Source of the DNA: an uncultured Bacteroidota bacterium
GTDB lineage: Bacteria > Bacteroidota > Bacteroidia > Flavobacteriales > Flavobacteriaceae
Assembly (NCBI GenBank): GCA_902613595.1
Contig: CACMHY010000001.1
Span: forward strand, 248,001 to 312,000
Length of the DNA stretch: 64,000 nucleotides
Direction: 5' to 3'
The notes under the pieces are model-generated. The model was not told where the DNA came from and made no database searches. It worked only from the letters and a program-made list of their open reading frames with translations. Position numbers and translations under genes: made by a program. Below, piece after piece: positions 43,131-55,357 of this stretch. How positions within the stretch are numbered: the first letter of the stretch is position 1; each line of letters starts with the position of its first letter.

Positions 43131-44312
43131 TTAATTGATAACACCTGACCCTAATAATTCATCATTTTTATACCAAGCTATAAATTGTCCTGAAGTAATT
43201 GAAGACTGTGGTTTTTCAAAAACTACGTACATCACCCCTTCGTTTTGACAAAGACGTGCTTTCTGGAGCGGTTGGCGATAACGAATCCGGGCCATCACCT
43301 CTAATGTTTCTCCCAAAAATATCCTTTGATCGTTTCTCACCCAATGAATTTCATTGGTATTAATTTTTAGGGCTTTCCGATATAAACCAGGGTGGTTTTT
43401 ACCTTGTCCAACAAATATGATATTAGTTTCAACGTCAGTATCCAAAACAAATAGTGGATCAGAAGTACCTCCAACTCTTAGCCCTTTTCTTTGACCTATA
43501 GTAAAAAAATGAGCCCCATGGTGTTCTCCAACTAATTTACCATCATCCATTGAATACTTAATTTTTTTTGATTGGTTAATAAGAGATTCCAAGTTTTCTT
43601 TAGAGGTATTATAAGTCTCAAAATCAGCTGGAATCTCAATAATTTTTCCTTTTTTAGGTTTAAGCTTTTGTTGCAAAAAATCAGGCAAGCGTACTTTTCC
43701 CACGAAACAAAGACCTTGAGAATCTTTTTTATCTGAGGTTACTAGGTTTAGGTTTTTTGCAATTTTTCGAACCTTAGATTTCATTAGGTGTCCAATGGGA
43801 AAAATCACTTTAGAAAGTTGTTCCTGAGTAAGCTGACAAAGAAAATAAGATTGATCTTTATTGCTATCCATTCCAGCAATTAATCGGTATATCTTGTCAC
43901 CATATGAATTTATAAATTCGTTTTTTTGGCAATAATGCCCTGTTGCTATAAAATCTGCCCCAAGTGATAGGGCGATATTAAGAAATATATTAAACTTAAT
44001 TTCTCTATTACATAAAATGTCAGGATTAGGGGTTCTACCTTTAGCGTACTCATCAAACATATAGTCTACTATAAGTTCTTTATATTCTTTACTTAAATCA
44101 ACTGTCTGAAATGGAATACCAATTTTTTCAGCAACCAACATTGCGTCATTACTATCTTCTAGCCAAGGGCATTCATTTGAAATAGTAACAGATTCATCAT
44201 GCCAATTTTTCATAAATAAACCAATTACATCGTAACCCTCTTTTTTTAGTATATATGCAGCTACACTGGAGTCTACTCCCCCCGAAAGTCCAACAACAAC
44301 TCTTTTTTTCAT
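43131..44312 (-). CDS. mnmA: tRNA 2-thiouridylase MnmA
   Basis: The enzyme thiolates U34 of tRNAs for Lys, Glu and Gln. The 393-residue protein has the PP-loop SGGVDSS (10-16), the catalytic C101 in [12 protein letters not shown] and the second catalytic C202 in QGLCFVGKV. The C-terminal domain shows [17 protein letters not shown] and RYRQP. It is the third gene of a pyrG-yidC-mnmA series, 25 bases after yidC. Confidence 0.96.
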   Translation of the reverse strand: MKKRVVVGLSGGVDSSVAAYILKKEGYDVIGLFMKNWHDESVTISNECPWLEDSNDAMLVAEKIGIPFQTVDLSKEYKELIVDYMFDEYAKGRTPNPDILCNREIKFNIFLNIALSLGADFIATGHYCQKNEFINSYGDKIYRLIAGMDSNKDQSYFLCQLTQEQLSKVIFPIGHLMKSKVRKIAKNLNLVTSDKKDSQGLCFVGKVRLPDFLQQKLKPKKGKIIEIPADFETYNTSKENLESLINQSKKIKYSMDDGKLVGEHHGAHFFTIGQRKGLRVGGTSDPLFVLDTDVETNIIFVGQGKNHPGLYRKALKINTNEIHWVRNDQRIFLGETLEVMARIRYRQPLQKARLCQNEGVMYVVFEKPQSSITSGQFIAWYKNDELLGSGVIN

Positions 44313-44337
44313 AACAGATATTTCAAAAAATCTTTAA

Positions 44338-46149
44338 TTATCTCCTGCGTGCTTTCTTCTGTTTTTCAGCTTCTTCTATCGCTTTTTGTAAACGAGCTGA
44401 AAAACCACCTGCCTTTTTTGGCTTACTTTTATTTTCTTCAATTTGAGCATGAATTTTTGTATCATCAATAATGTAGTTTTTTATGACTATCATTAGAATG
44501 ATAGTCAAAAGGTTGGAAACAAAATAGTAAAGACTTAATCCACTAGCATAATTATTAAAGAAAAAAAGCATCATTAGAGGCATCAGATACATGATAATTT
44601 TCATATTAGGCATACCTGGTTGCTGAGGCATAGGTTGCTGGCCAGTAGTCATCTTGGTGTAGAAGAAAATAGCTACTGAAGCTAAAATTGGAAATAAACT
44701 AACGTGGTCTCCATAAAAGGGAATATTAAATCCTAAGTCCAGGATTGAATCATAGGATGATAAATCATCAGCCCAGAGAAAACTTTTATCACGAAGAACA
44801 AAAGCAACAGGAAAAAAGGAAAATAGAGCATAAAATACTGGCAGTTGAATTAATGCAGGGATGCAACCAGACATTGGATTAGCACCTGCCCTTGTATATA
44901 AACTCATAGTTTCTTGTTGACGTTTGACAGCATCATCTTTATATTTAGCAGATATAGCTTCAATATCAGGCCTTAAGACTTTCATTTTTATTTGTGAGAC
45001 ATAAGACTTGTATGTTACAGGAGACATCAATAATCTTACAATAATAGTCATAACTATAATCGCTATACCATAAGAAAGAAAAGAAGATAAAAAGCCAAAT
45101 AAAGGCAAAAAGATGAACTTATTGATCCATCCAAAAATCCCCCACCCCATCGGAATAGACGCTTCAAGGTCACCTTCTAAATTTTGAAGTGTCTTGTAAT
45201 CAGTTGGTCCATAGTAAAATTTAAATTTAGTATTTATATTTTCGCCTTGTTTGGGTAAGAGGTATGATGATTCAAAATACTTTGTGAATTTTTCTTCAAG
45301 GATTTGATCACCTGATAAATCTTTCGATTTTAAATTAATTGTTTTTATACTGGAGTCTGGAATAAGAATAGCACTAAAAAAATGTTGTCGGTATGAGATC
45401 CATCGAATGTCCTCTCTGCTCTCTTCATCGTCACCACTAAGAGATAAATAATCAACCCTATCGTCTTCATATCCAAAGGTTAACTCTGTATAACGGTTTT
45501 CATAATCTATGCTTCTTGAGTTTCGAAAAATATTTGTACTCCAACTTATTTCTGGTGGCTTATTATTGTCAAGTAACGCTTCCATACCTACGGATTTAAA
45601 ATTGACTGTAAACGTGTAACCATTTTTTGGGAATATATACTCATAAACCACATAAATATTTTTTGAAATTGCAGATTTCAGCAATATTATAAATTCATTA
45701 TCTCTTTCTGAAAATTTAGTTTTGAAATAAAAATCTCGTGTATTTAAAACTCTACCATCTTTGGTATAAAGTGATACATTAAATTTAGAATTCTCATCTT
45801 TAATCATTGGTATAGGTAAATCATCATAATTTTCAAATTCTTTTAACGATAAAGTATGAATTTCAGCACCTTTTGATTGAATTTCCACAATCATGCTGTT
45901 GGTACTAAATTGAATGTTTGGTAGATCATTTGGAACAAAAAAGTTACCTAAGTCCCCGTATGCTATTATCTTTTGTTGTGATTGAATTGAGTCTTGAATT
46001 ACTTGATTTAACTCCGATCCAACCGACTTTTTGATTGTCTCATTTTGGGCTGCTTCTTGAGACCCGCTTCGATACAGCATCCATGTCAAAATAAGTGCAA
46101 TTAAAATAAATCCGATTAACTGATATGGGTCAAACTTTCTTTCTTCCAT
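44338..46149 (-). CDS. yidC: Membrane protein insertase YidC
   Basis: The insertase works alone or with SecYEG in the cytoplasmic membrane. The 603-residue protein has one N-terminal helix (about 9-25), a large periplasmic beta domain (about 60-345), and the conserved five-helix 60KD_IMP core. Family motifs include WGIFGWINKFIFLPLF, KMKVLRPDIEAI, GANPMSGCIPALIQLPVFYALFSF and the C-terminal basic tail KQKKARRR for ribosome contact. It starts eight bases after the pyrG stop. Confidence 0.97.
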   Translation of the reverse strand: MEERKFDPYQLIGFILIALILTWMLYRSGSQEAAQNETIKKSVGSELNQVIQDSIQSQQKIIAYGDLGNFFVPNDLPNIQFSTNSMIVEIQSKGAEIHTLSLKEFENYDDLPIPMIKDENSKFNVSLYTKDGRVLNTRDFYFKTKFSERDNEFIILLKSAISKNIYVVYEYIFPKNGYTFTVNFKSVGMEALLDNNKPPEISWSTNIFRNSRSIDYENRYTELTFGYEDDRVDYLSLSGDDEESREDIRWISYRQHFFSAILIPDSSIKTINLKSKDLSGDQILEEKFTKYFESSYLLPKQGENINTKFKFYYGPTDYKTLQNLEGDLEASIPMGWGIFGWINKFIFLPLFGFLSSFLSYGIAIIVMTIIVRLLMSPVTYKSYVSQIKMKVLRPDIEAISAKYKDDAVKRQQETMSLYTRAGANPMSGCIPALIQLPVFYALFSFFPVAFVLRDKSFLWADDLSSYDSILDLGFNIPFYGDHVSLFPILASVAIFFYTKMTTGQQPMPQQPGMPNMKIIMYLMPLMMLFFFNNYASGLSLYYFVSNLLTIILMIVIKNYIIDDTKIHAQIEENKSKPKKAGGFSARLQKAIEEAEKQKKARRR

Positions 46150-46157
46150 TTTTGAAT

Positions 46158-47806
<1,649 letters not shown>

Positions 47807-47809
47807 ACT

Positions 47810-47817
47810 CAAAATTA
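47810..47817 (-). promoter_or_regulatory. Candidate -7 box for pyrG
   Basis: TAATTTTG on the minus strand matches TAnnTTTG. Transcription starting 6-7 bases later would place the pyrG hairpin at the extreme 5' end of the message. No TTG was found at the -33 distance. Confidence 0.4.
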
Positions 47818-47848
47818 CGAAAATCGAAAGGAACTTTGACTTTAGATG

Positions 47849-49600
47849 CTACTCTTTTATTTCATATACCTCATATCCTTTATGCTGAAGTATGTATGTG
47901 GCGTTATTTATAAATGATTCATTTTGATTTTTCCTATAAAAAAATCTATTAGATTCATATTGAGTTTCACCTAATTCAACAGATTTTCTTATATTTTCTG
48001 ATACTGCAAATCTTAAGACTGCATCTAGAACAACATCATATCCTCGCAAAGCATTGTGATTTGGAGGCTTTCCGTAATTCAGCACGAAGTCATCTACAAA
48101 TTTATTACCAATAGTTTCATCTAGTGGTTTAGAGCCTGATGGATAAGTAAATTTTATACCACCTAATGATTTTCTTGATAGATTATCGTTGTTATACACA
48201 TTGCTTCTATAAGTAGTAAATACTTGCACATCTCTAAATTCATTATTTTGAGCACTAAACTGTGACAATGCACTTGCAATTAATGGAAATGATTGAGTCT
48301 CTAAAATTATTTTGTTGGGTATTGAATCAAGTAAAAGAGAATCAATTAACTCCGGTATTATGTAATCAAACTTTTCAGGTCTCAAATTGATCGCCCAGGG
48401 AAATCTTGAATGGAGCTCGTTCTTAACTTTATTATTTTTTGAATCTGCAACAATGACAATATTATGGGTAGTGTCAAGTTCCTTCTCTAGGAAAGTAAAC
48501 ATTTTTTTTCGAAAAAAATTTTCGTCAGTTACAGATTGAAAAACATTTTTCCGAAAATTTACGGGTTTGGAAGAAAGGGGTGCAATTTTTGGAATGTTTA
48601 TTAGATTCTTTTGGTTTGATATATAATCAAAATTTGATGGGATCAGCGGACCAACAATTAAATCTAACGTATCTAAAGATCCTGAAACGGCAATATTTTT
48701 AAGTTTTGATTTTTTGTTTTCTGTATCAAAAGTTGATAATTCAATTTCAATTCCGCTTTCACTAGCTTTTTGTAAAGCAAATAGAACACCAGTGTAAAAG
48801 TCCAATGAAATAGTGTGCAGATTACGTTCTTGAAGAACTTTTTTTGTATTTTCAATGGAATCAAAAATTATTTCTTTCGCCTTGAAAGGCAATAATAGTC
48901 CAATTTTTAATTTGCCTATTTTAAATGTTGAGTCTAATAGGTTAACTCTTTCTATTAAAAGGTCATTTTCAATTTTTAGCTTTCCGCTAAGTGAATCGGG
49001 AATTTTTAAGATCATACCAGCTTGAAGACCTGTATTTCTTAGATTTGGATTTAGGGAGTCAAGAGTGTAGCGATTTACGCCTAATTTTTTCTCTACACGA
49101 TAATATCCCTCTGATGGGAGGACTTGATAGTAATTATATAAAGAATCTTTTTCTGGTATAATTTTAATGTAGTCTAGATTTCTTACTGTGATTTCTTGAC
49201 CAATTCTTAAACCATTTAAAATTTGGGGATTTAAAGAATCTAGTTCGTTTATTGTCATACCATGTTCATAAGCCAAACGCCATTTTGTTTCCTTAGGTTT
49301 AACAATATAGGTTTCAAAAGATTTTACTGATTTATTTTGTTTTTTGGTGTCTAGAGGACTTATGTTTTGATATACAGGTATTCTTAAAAGCATTCTTTTC
49401 TTAATTCCAAGTTTATTTAATGAGGGGTTATATTCATTTAGTTGGATCTCAGATATGCCATAAAAATCAATAATTTGTGTCAATGTTTCATCTTTTTTAA
49501 CTCTATGAATTAAAAAGTCTTGAGGTACCTGACTTAAAGAAAGATTTATGCCCAATAGGATAATAGATGAAAAGATTATTTTGTGCTTAAATAAACTCAT
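47849..49600 (-). CDS. LysM-repeat protein with periplasmic-binding-protein-like domain
   Basis: This 583-residue secreted protein has a signal peptide (residues 8-24). Three LysM-type modules follow at about 30-75 (HRVKKDETLTQIIDFYG), 97-140 (YIVKPKETKWRLAYEHGMT) and 157-201, each with the LNPx...G.R/LQ.G pattern. From residue 232 a type-1 periplasmic-binding-protein-like fold begins (KIGLLLPFKAKE), as in LpoA-like or amino-acid receptor proteins. It probably binds peptidoglycan and senses or scaffolds in the envelope. The fusion is known in Bacteroidota, but I know of no tested function. It starts nine bases after guaA. Confidence 0.88.
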   Translation of the reverse strand: MSLFKHKIIFSSIILLGINLSLSQVPQDFLIHRVKKDETLTQIIDFYGISEIQLNEYNPSLNKLGIKKRMLLRIPVYQNISPLDTKKQNKSVKSFETYIVKPKETKWRLAYEHGMTINELDSLNPQILNGLRIGQEITVRNLDYIKIIPEKDSLYNYYQVLPSEGYYRVEKKLGVNRYTLDSLNPNLRNTGLQAGMILKIPDSLSGKLKIENDLLIERVNLLDSTFKIGKLKIGLLLPFKAKEIIFDSIENTKKVLQERNLHTISLDFYTGVLFALQKASESGIEIELSTFDTENKKSKLKNIAVSGSLDTLDLIVGPLIPSNFDYISNQKNLINIPKIAPLSSKPVNFRKNVFQSVTDENFFRKKMFTFLEKELDTTHNIVIVADSKNNKVKNELHSRFPWAINLRPEKFDYIIPELIDSLLLDSIPNKIILETQSFPLIASALSQFSAQNNEFRDVQVFTTYRSNVYNNDNLSRKSLGGIKFTYPSGSKPLDETIGNKFVDDFVLNYGKPPNHNALRGYDVVLDAVLRFAVSENIRKSVELGETQYESNRFFYRKNQNESFINNATYILQHKGYEVYEIKE

Positions 49601-49609
49601 TTTAAAAAA

Positions 49610-51139
49610 TTATTCCCATTCAATTGTAGCTGGAGGTTTAGAACTAATGTCATATACTACACGGTTAATTCCCTTAACATTATTAATAATTTCATTGGAT
49701 ATTTTTTGAAGGAATTCATAGGGTAAATTTACCCAATCTGCAGTCATTCCATCTGTTGATTGAACAGCCCTAAGCGCAACACAATTTTCATATGTTCTTT
49801 CGTCTCCCATTACACCTACACTATTTACAGGTAAAAAAATTGCTCCAGCCTGCCAAACATCATCGTATAAATTCCATTTTCTTAGACCGTTTATAAATAT
49901 ATGATCAACTTCTTGCAAAATACGCACTTTTTCACGTGTAATCTCACCTAATATTCTTATTGAGAGTCCCGGTCCAGGGAAAGGGTGCCTTGCAAGTAAA
50001 GAAGGGTCCATATTCATACTTTTCCCTACTCTCCTCACCTCGTCCTTAAACAACATTCTTAAAGGCTCCACTAGTTTTAGTTTCATTTGTTCGGGCAGAC
50101 CACCAACATTATGATGAGATTTAATTGTTGCTGAAGGACCATTCACAGAAATTGACTCTATTACGTCTGGATATATTGTCCCTTGTCCTAGCCATTTAAC
50201 CCCTTTCACTTTTTTTGCCTCTAAATTAAAAATATCAATAAAAATTTTTCCAATTATTTTACGTTTCATTTCTGGTTCGGAAATTCCTTCAAGAGCATTT
50301 AAAAACTTATTTGACGCATCAACTCCCTTCACATTTAAACCCATTCCTGAGTATTGTGCTAAAACCTCTTCATATTCATTTTTTCTTAATAATCCATTAT
50401 TAACAAAAATACAATTTAGCTTATCCCCCAAAGCTCTATTAAGTAGCATTGCAGCAACTGAGGAATCAACACCACCTGAAAGACCAAGAATCACAACATC
50501 CTCGCGCACCTTTTCTTTAATTTCACTAATGGCCATTTCAACAAAAGAATCTGGAGTCCAATTCTGTTTTACATTGGCAATATCTACCAAAAAATTTTTT
50601 AATATCTGCTTACCATCTGTGGTGTGATATACCTCAGGATGAAATTGAATTGCATAGGTATCTTCATCCAAAATTTTATATGCAGCATTAATAACATCTT
50701 CTGTACTTCCAATAAGTTTAGATCCCTTGGGTAAAGTTAATATTGTGTCAGCGTGACTCATCCAAACTTGACTGTTTTTTGAAACGTCTTTGAAAAAAAG
50801 ATCTTTTGTGTCAAAATATTTAAGATTTGCACGTCCATATTCTCTTGTTTCTGATAGATTTACTTGCCCTCCGTAAAAATGAGCAAGGTATTGAGCACCA
50901 TAACAGACTCCAAGAAGAGGTAATTTACCTTTAATTTGCTCCAAATTTGGATGAGGAGCGTCATTGGCTCTCACAGAAAATGGTGAACCTGAAAGAATAA
51001 CAGCCTTGTAGGTATTTAGATCATTAGGAATTTTTTGGTAAGGATAAATTTCACAATAGATAAAAAGCTCTCTAACGCGACGTGCAATGAGTTGGGTGTA
51101 TTGTGATCCAAAATCAAGGATTAAAACTTTTTCTTGCAT
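49610..51139 (-). CDS. guaA: GMP synthase (glutamine-hydrolysing)
   Basis: The enzyme converts XMP to GMP. The N-terminal class-I amidotransferase has [16 protein letters not shown], the nucleophile in LGVCYGAQY and the FHPEVYHT histidine. The ATP-pyrophosphatase domain has the P-loop [11 protein letters not shown]. The C-terminal dimerisation domain has [25 protein letters not shown] and ends in [10 protein letters not shown] chose ATG 51139 (509 residues) over a TTG two codons upstream. Confidence 0.98.
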   Translation of the reverse strand: MQEKVLILDFGSQYTQLIARRVRELFIYCEIYPYQKIPNDLNTYKAVILSGSPFSVRANDAPHPNLEQIKGKLPLLGVCYGAQYLAHFYGGQVNLSETREYGRANLKYFDTKDLFFKDVSKNSQVWMSHADTILTLPKGSKLIGSTEDVINAAYKILDEDTYAIQFHPEVYHTTDGKQILKNFLVDIANVKQNWTPDSFVEMAISEIKEKVREDVVILGLSGGVDSSVAAMLLNRALGDKLNCIFVNNGLLRKNEYEEVLAQYSGMGLNVKGVDASNKFLNALEGISEPEMKRKIIGKIFIDIFNLEAKKVKGVKWLGQGTIYPDVIESISVNGPSATIKSHHNVGGLPEQMKLKLVEPLRMLFKDEVRRVGKSMNMDPSLLARHPFPGPGLSIRILGEITREKVRILQEVDHIFINGLRKWNLYDDVWQAGAIFLPVNSVGVMGDERTYENCVALRAVQSTDGMTADWVNLPYEFLQKISNEIINNVKGINRVVYDISSKPPATIEWE

Positions 51140-51142
51140 GAA

Positions 51143-51176
51143 CAAAAATACGATTTAATCAACGCTTAAAATGCAA
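51143..51176 (-). promoter_or_regulatory. Candidate promoter of guaA
   Basis: On the minus strand TTG (51176-51174) and TATTTTTG (51150-51143) are 23 bases apart, at the edge of the flavobacterial consensus. The -7 box ends three bases before the ATG, so transcription would begin at or inside the start codon. Either the message is leaderless or this match is accidental. Confidence 0.35.
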
Positions 51177-51201
51177 TCTTGAAATTTATCTGAAAAATAT
51201 A

Positions 51202-52806
51202 TTAAAATTCAATTAAATTAAATTCAGTATTTAGTGGATCTAATGATTTTATAAGGAGTGGTATAAAGTTTTCTCCAATTTCGTTATATATAGTAAAAAA
51301 ATTTAATTTGCGTTCTTGGAATTCATTATCTGGAAATAATTGGTTTCGAATATTTCGAATTCTTTCTATTTGATTTGATATTCTCTTTTTTTGTGCTTTT
51401 AATAAACGTTTTTCTAATTTATTTATCCCATTAATTTGTTTTTTTTCTTGAGCATTAACAGCCCCTTCAAAAGATCTATCTGTCTTAGAAACTAAAGATT
51501 TGAGGTAATCAAATTGTTTATTTAGCGCAATTTTTAAATGTTCTAAATTTAAATCAATACTGCTAGCTTGTTTGACTTTTTTTTCATCTAAGGCTTTTTG
51601 GCTATAAAACAAATCTGAAATTTCAATTTCTAGTTTTTTCAATTTATTCGCCTGCTTTTTAGAATACAAAAGGACAGAGTTTCTCACAAGAAGTAATGGA
51701 AAAGGAACTTCAACTTTTTCAAACATTGTCTTTAGTTGCAACCAGTAAGAAATTTCGGCAGCTCCACCAATATAACAAAGGTTAGGTAGCAAAACTTCTT
51801 GGTATAGTGGTCTTAAAATTACATTTGGTGAAAAGCGTTCAGGATATTTTTCTAATTGATCTATTAATTCATTTTCTGAAAAAAATTTACCTGTGTCTTT
51901 AACAACAAATTTGTTGTCATTTTTTTCAATTCTGTAGCGTCCCTCTGGTAAGAGATAAAATAAATTTATGTTTCTTGGATTTACTTGAGGTGAGTATGTT
52001 TTGCTATAATTATCCTTCAAGTTATTTATTTGTTTATCGATACTATGAAACGAAAACTGATCAGAAAGCTCTTTTTTGAAAAAATTTATAAACAGTTTTT
52101 TTAGATCTTTTTTGTTAGGTTCTAAGACCAGTAAACCATATTTGCCAAACAGTTGGTTAACCAGCTTAAATGTTGCTTCTGACAAATTAGCAGATTCCCG
52201 ATAACTGTTTTTAATTAACTCCCTAATTTGGTTTGCTTCATTATTATTTCCCAAATAAGATTCAAAATCGTCAAGTGTAAATTTCAATTTATCGAGCGGC
52301 AATTTACCAACAGGACCAATTAAATCCTGCTTCCATTGGAATTTCTTCTCTTGAAATTTAAAAGAACTAATTTCATCGAAATCGTGATCTTCACTAGCCA
52401 TCCAATAAATAGGTATGAAATTAAACCTCGGGTATTTTTCTTTAAGTTTACTACAAAGATTAATAGTAGAAATTATTTTATATATAAAGTACAAGGGACC
52501 GGTCATTAAACACAGTTGATGGCCAGTAGTAATAGTAAATGTATTTTCGCTAGTTAGAAGATCTATATTATCCAAAACACGTTTTGGTGCTTTTAAATTT
52601 CTATATTGATCTTCAAATATTGTTGTTAAAAGGTCTCGGGTTTCTCTTTTAAAAGATGCCTTTTTTTGATTGATTTGACTTTCAAAGTTTTCTAATCTAG
52701 GTGGATGTGAATAATATGATTTAAGTTTTTTATCTTCAACTAAATAATCATTGATTAATTTTGAAAATCTGAGCTTTAAATCAATTGGAATACTATGGGC
52801 TTGCAT
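51202..52806 (-). CDS. bshC: Putative cysteine ligase BshC (bacillithiol synthesis)
   Basis: The product is thought to join cysteine to glucosaminyl-malate, the last step to bacillithiol, a low-molecular-weight thiol of Firmicutes and many Bacteroidota. The 534-residue protein shows the family's TITTGHQLCLMTGPLYFIYK, IYWMASEDHDFDEI, GKYGLLVLEP, and YIGGAAEISYWLQLK motifs, followed by a long C-terminal coiled coil. bshA and bshB are not in the window. It is divergent from the M14 peptidase gene. Confidence 0.93.
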   Translation of the reverse strand: MQAHSIPIDLKLRFSKLINDYLVEDKKLKSYYSHPPRLENFESQINQKKASFKRETRDLLTTIFEDQYRNLKAPKRVLDNIDLLTSENTFTITTGHQLCLMTGPLYFIYKIISTINLCSKLKEKYPRFNFIPIYWMASEDHDFDEISSFKFQEKKFQWKQDLIGPVGKLPLDKLKFTLDDFESYLGNNNEANQIRELIKNSYRESANLSEATFKLVNQLFGKYGLLVLEPNKKDLKKLFINFFKKELSDQFSFHSIDKQINNLKDNYSKTYSPQVNPRNINLFYLLPEGRYRIEKNDNKFVVKDTGKFFSENELIDQLEKYPERFSPNVILRPLYQEVLLPNLCYIGGAAEISYWLQLKTMFEKVEVPFPLLLVRNSVLLYSKKQANKLKKLEIEISDLFYSQKALDEKKVKQASSIDLNLEHLKIALNKQFDYLKSLVSKTDRSFEGAVNAQEKKQINGINKLEKRLLKAQKKRISNQIERIRNIRNQLFPDNEFQERKLNFFTIYNEIGENFIPLLIKSLDPLNTEFNLIEF

Positions 52807-52887
52807 AAATAATATGTGAAGCGTAAAGATATTTTTTTTTTAGAAAAAGAAATTGAAAGTTTGATTAGAAAGCAAAAATTTAAATAT

Positions 52888-55332
52888 ATGAGAAAAAAAA
52901 TTATTTCTTTACTATTAATTTTTTATCCATTAATATTAACTTCTCAGCTTAAGAGCCCTGAAACTTTTTTTGGATATGAGCTAGGAACTTATTTTAATTT
53001 ACATCACGAGCTTTTGAATTACTTCAGGCATATTGAGAAAAATTCTGAGTTTCTTAAAATTATTCAGTATGGAAAAAGTAATGAAGGTAGAGAATTACAA
53101 CTTATTTTTATTTCAAATCGTAAAAATTTAGACAATCTTGAAGAAATTCGTTTATCCCATCTTCAAAATAGTGGATCAATAAAAGGACCCAAAAACGAAA
53201 ATAAATCAATTGTTTGGCTCAGTTATAATATACATGGTAATGAATCTTCAAGCTCAGAAGCTTCAATGAAAACTGCTTATGATTTAATTACCAAGCATAC
53301 AAAATGGTTATCTGATACTATTGTAATAATAGATCCATGTGTCAACCCAGATGGGAGAGATCGTTATGTAAATTTTTACAAACAAAATAGGAGTATACCA
53401 TATGACAAAAATCAAAATTCGATAGAACATGATGAACCTTGGCATAATGGAAGAACAAATCATTACGCTTTTGATTTAAATCGAGACTGGGCATGGGTTA
53501 CTCAAACCGAAACAAAAAATCGTATAAGTAAATTTAATGATTGGCTTCCACACATTCATGTCGACTTTCATGAACAAGGGATTAATAGCCCTTACTATTT
53601 TGCACCTGCGGTAGAGCCCTATCATGAAGTAGTCTCAAACTTTCAAAGAGAATTTCAAGAAATAATTGGTAGAAATCATGCCAAATACTTTGATGAAAAA
53701 GGATGGTTATACTTTACAAAAGAAAAATTTGATCTTTTGTACCCCAGCTATGGAGACACATATCCAATGTTTTTGGGAAGTATTGGCATGACCTATGAAC
53801 AAGCAGGAGGTGGGATTGCTGGACTCGGGGTAAGAAATGACGAAAATATTGAGGTAAAATTAAAAGATAGGATAGAGCATCATCATGTGACTGGTCTATC
53901 TACAGTTGAAATGGCTGCAAAATTTAGGATACTTTTAAATAAAAATTATCAGTCTTTTTTTGATAATAGAAACTTTAAATACAAAAATTTTGTTTTGGAG
54001 GGAAATCAAAATAAAATAAATTCTTTAGCTGAATTTTTTAAAAAACACAATATTATCAGCAAAAAACTATCAGAGAACACGAGTATTCGCGGCTTTGATT
54101 ATCAAATGCAAAAAAATAAATCTACTGAATTCTCAAAAAACTCTCTTGTCATACCAACAAATCAGGTAAAAGGAAAATTGGTAGAAATACTTTTAGAACC
54201 TAATACAAAACTAAATGACTCACTCACTTATGACATAACTGCGTGGTCTTTAGCATTTGCCTATGGTCTAAAAACAATAGCTACAACACAGGAGCTTAAA
54301 ACTAATCCCTTTGAATTTTTAAATAATTCAGAGATAGTTTTGGAAGAAAACAAATATGGATTTGGTTTTGTTTGCAAAAGTTTAGATGATATCAAATTTC
54401 TTTCTGATTTAATAAAATCAGGTATTAAAATTAGATATAATACTTTACCTATAACAAATAGTAAAATAGATTGGGATGTAGGAAGCATTTTTATTCTCAA
54501 GGCAGACAATCTAGATAACAAACAATACTTAACAAAACTTAAAGAAGTTGTAGATCAACATAAAATAATATTACATAATATTTATACAGGATATTCTGAA
54601 AAAGGACCCGACATGGGTTCTGACGAAATAAAATTAATTAAAATACCGAGGGTTGGATTACTGAGGAGTAAGAATAGTAGCCCTTATAATTATGGGGAAT
54701 TATGGCACTTTTTTGAACAAGAATTAAAATATCCACTGTTGCGGATTAATGAAAAAAAATTACTTTCTGTTCTCCCTGAGATCGATGTCTTAATTTTACC
54801 AAGTGGGGATTACCCTAGTTTTGAAAACTTTACAAATGGAAAAAAGATTGAAGAATGGATTCATGATGGTGGAAAATTAATCGCACTTGCAGGAGCATTA
54901 AATATTTTTGCTGATACTGATAAATTTTCTTTAAAAAAGAAGAACCCTAGAAATCAAATTGAAAATACAATTCCATATATGGACATGGAGCGTTCAGATA
55001 TTAGTGCATCTACAAGTGGAAGTATTTTTAAAGCTACTTTGGATAAGACCCATCCAATTGGTTATGGAATGGAAAGATATTATACATTAAAATTAAATAC
55101 CGATGCATTTTATCTTCTAGAAAATTCTGGAAATGTGCTTTATCTTGATAAAGATGCAGATGCTATTTCAGGTTTTATTGGATATAAAGCTAAGCAAAGA
55201 CAAAGGAATTCGTTGCTTGTAGGGCAAGAGAATTATGGTGATGGCAAATTGATATATTTTGTAGACAATTTTTTATTTAGAGGGTTTTGGTATAGTGGTA
55301 AACAACTATTTTCAAATGCACTCTTTTTTTAA
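52888..55332 (+). CDS. Secreted M14-family zinc carboxypeptidase
   Basis: This 814-residue protein has a signal peptide (MRKKIISLLLIFYPLILTSQ). The M14 domain is complete: zinc ligands H116 and E119 in NIHGNES, H228 in VDFHEQG, DPCVNPDGRDRY and FDLNRDWAW for substrate binding, and GMTYEQAGGG for the catalytic glutamate region. The C-terminal 300 residues or so include a class-I amidotransferase-like fold (VGLLRSKNSSPYNYGELW, DVLILPSGDYPSF, LIALAGALNIFAD) without a clear nucleophile, as in related Bacteroidota M14 proteins. I preferred ATG 52888 to a GTG at 52816, which would bury the signal. Confidence 0.9.
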   Translation: MRKKIISLLLIFYPLILTSQLKSPETFFGYELGTYFNLHHELLNYFRHIEKNSEFLKIIQYGKSNEGRELQLIFISNRKNLDNLEEIRLSHLQNSGSIKGPKNENKSIVWLSYNIHGNESSSSEASMKTAYDLITKHTKWLSDTIVIIDPCVNPDGRDRYVNFYKQNRSIPYDKNQNSIEHDEPWHNGRTNHYAFDLNRDWAWVTQTETKNRISKFNDWLPHIHVDFHEQGINSPYYFAPAVEPYHEVVSNFQREFQEIIGRNHAKYFDEKGWLYFTKEKFDLLYPSYGDTYPMFLGSIGMTYEQAGGGIAGLGVRNDENIEVKLKDRIEHHHVTGLSTVEMAAKFRILLNKNYQSFFDNRNFKYKNFVLEGNQNKINSLAEFFKKHNIISKKLSENTSIRGFDYQMQKNKSTEFSKNSLVIPTNQVKGKLVEILLEPNTKLNDSLTYDITAWSLAFAYGLKTIATTQELKTNPFEFLNNSEIVLEENKYGFGFVCKSLDDIKFLSDLIKSGIKIRYNTLPITNSKIDWDVGSIFILKADNLDNKQYLTKLKEVVDQHKIILHNIYTGYSEKGPDMGSDEIKLIKIPRVGLLRSKNSSPYNYGELWHFFEQELKYPLLRINEKKLLSVLPEIDVLILPSGDYPSFENFTNGKKIEEWIHDGGKLIALAGALNIFADTDKFSLKKKNPRNQIENTIPYMDMERSDISASTSGSIFKATLDKTHPIGYGMERYYTLKLNTDAFYLLENSGNVLYLDKDADAISGFIGYKAKQRQRNSLLVGQENYGDGKLIYFVDNFLFRGFWYSGKQLFSNALFF

Positions 55333-55357
55333 ATCAAAATATCAATTTAAATAAACC

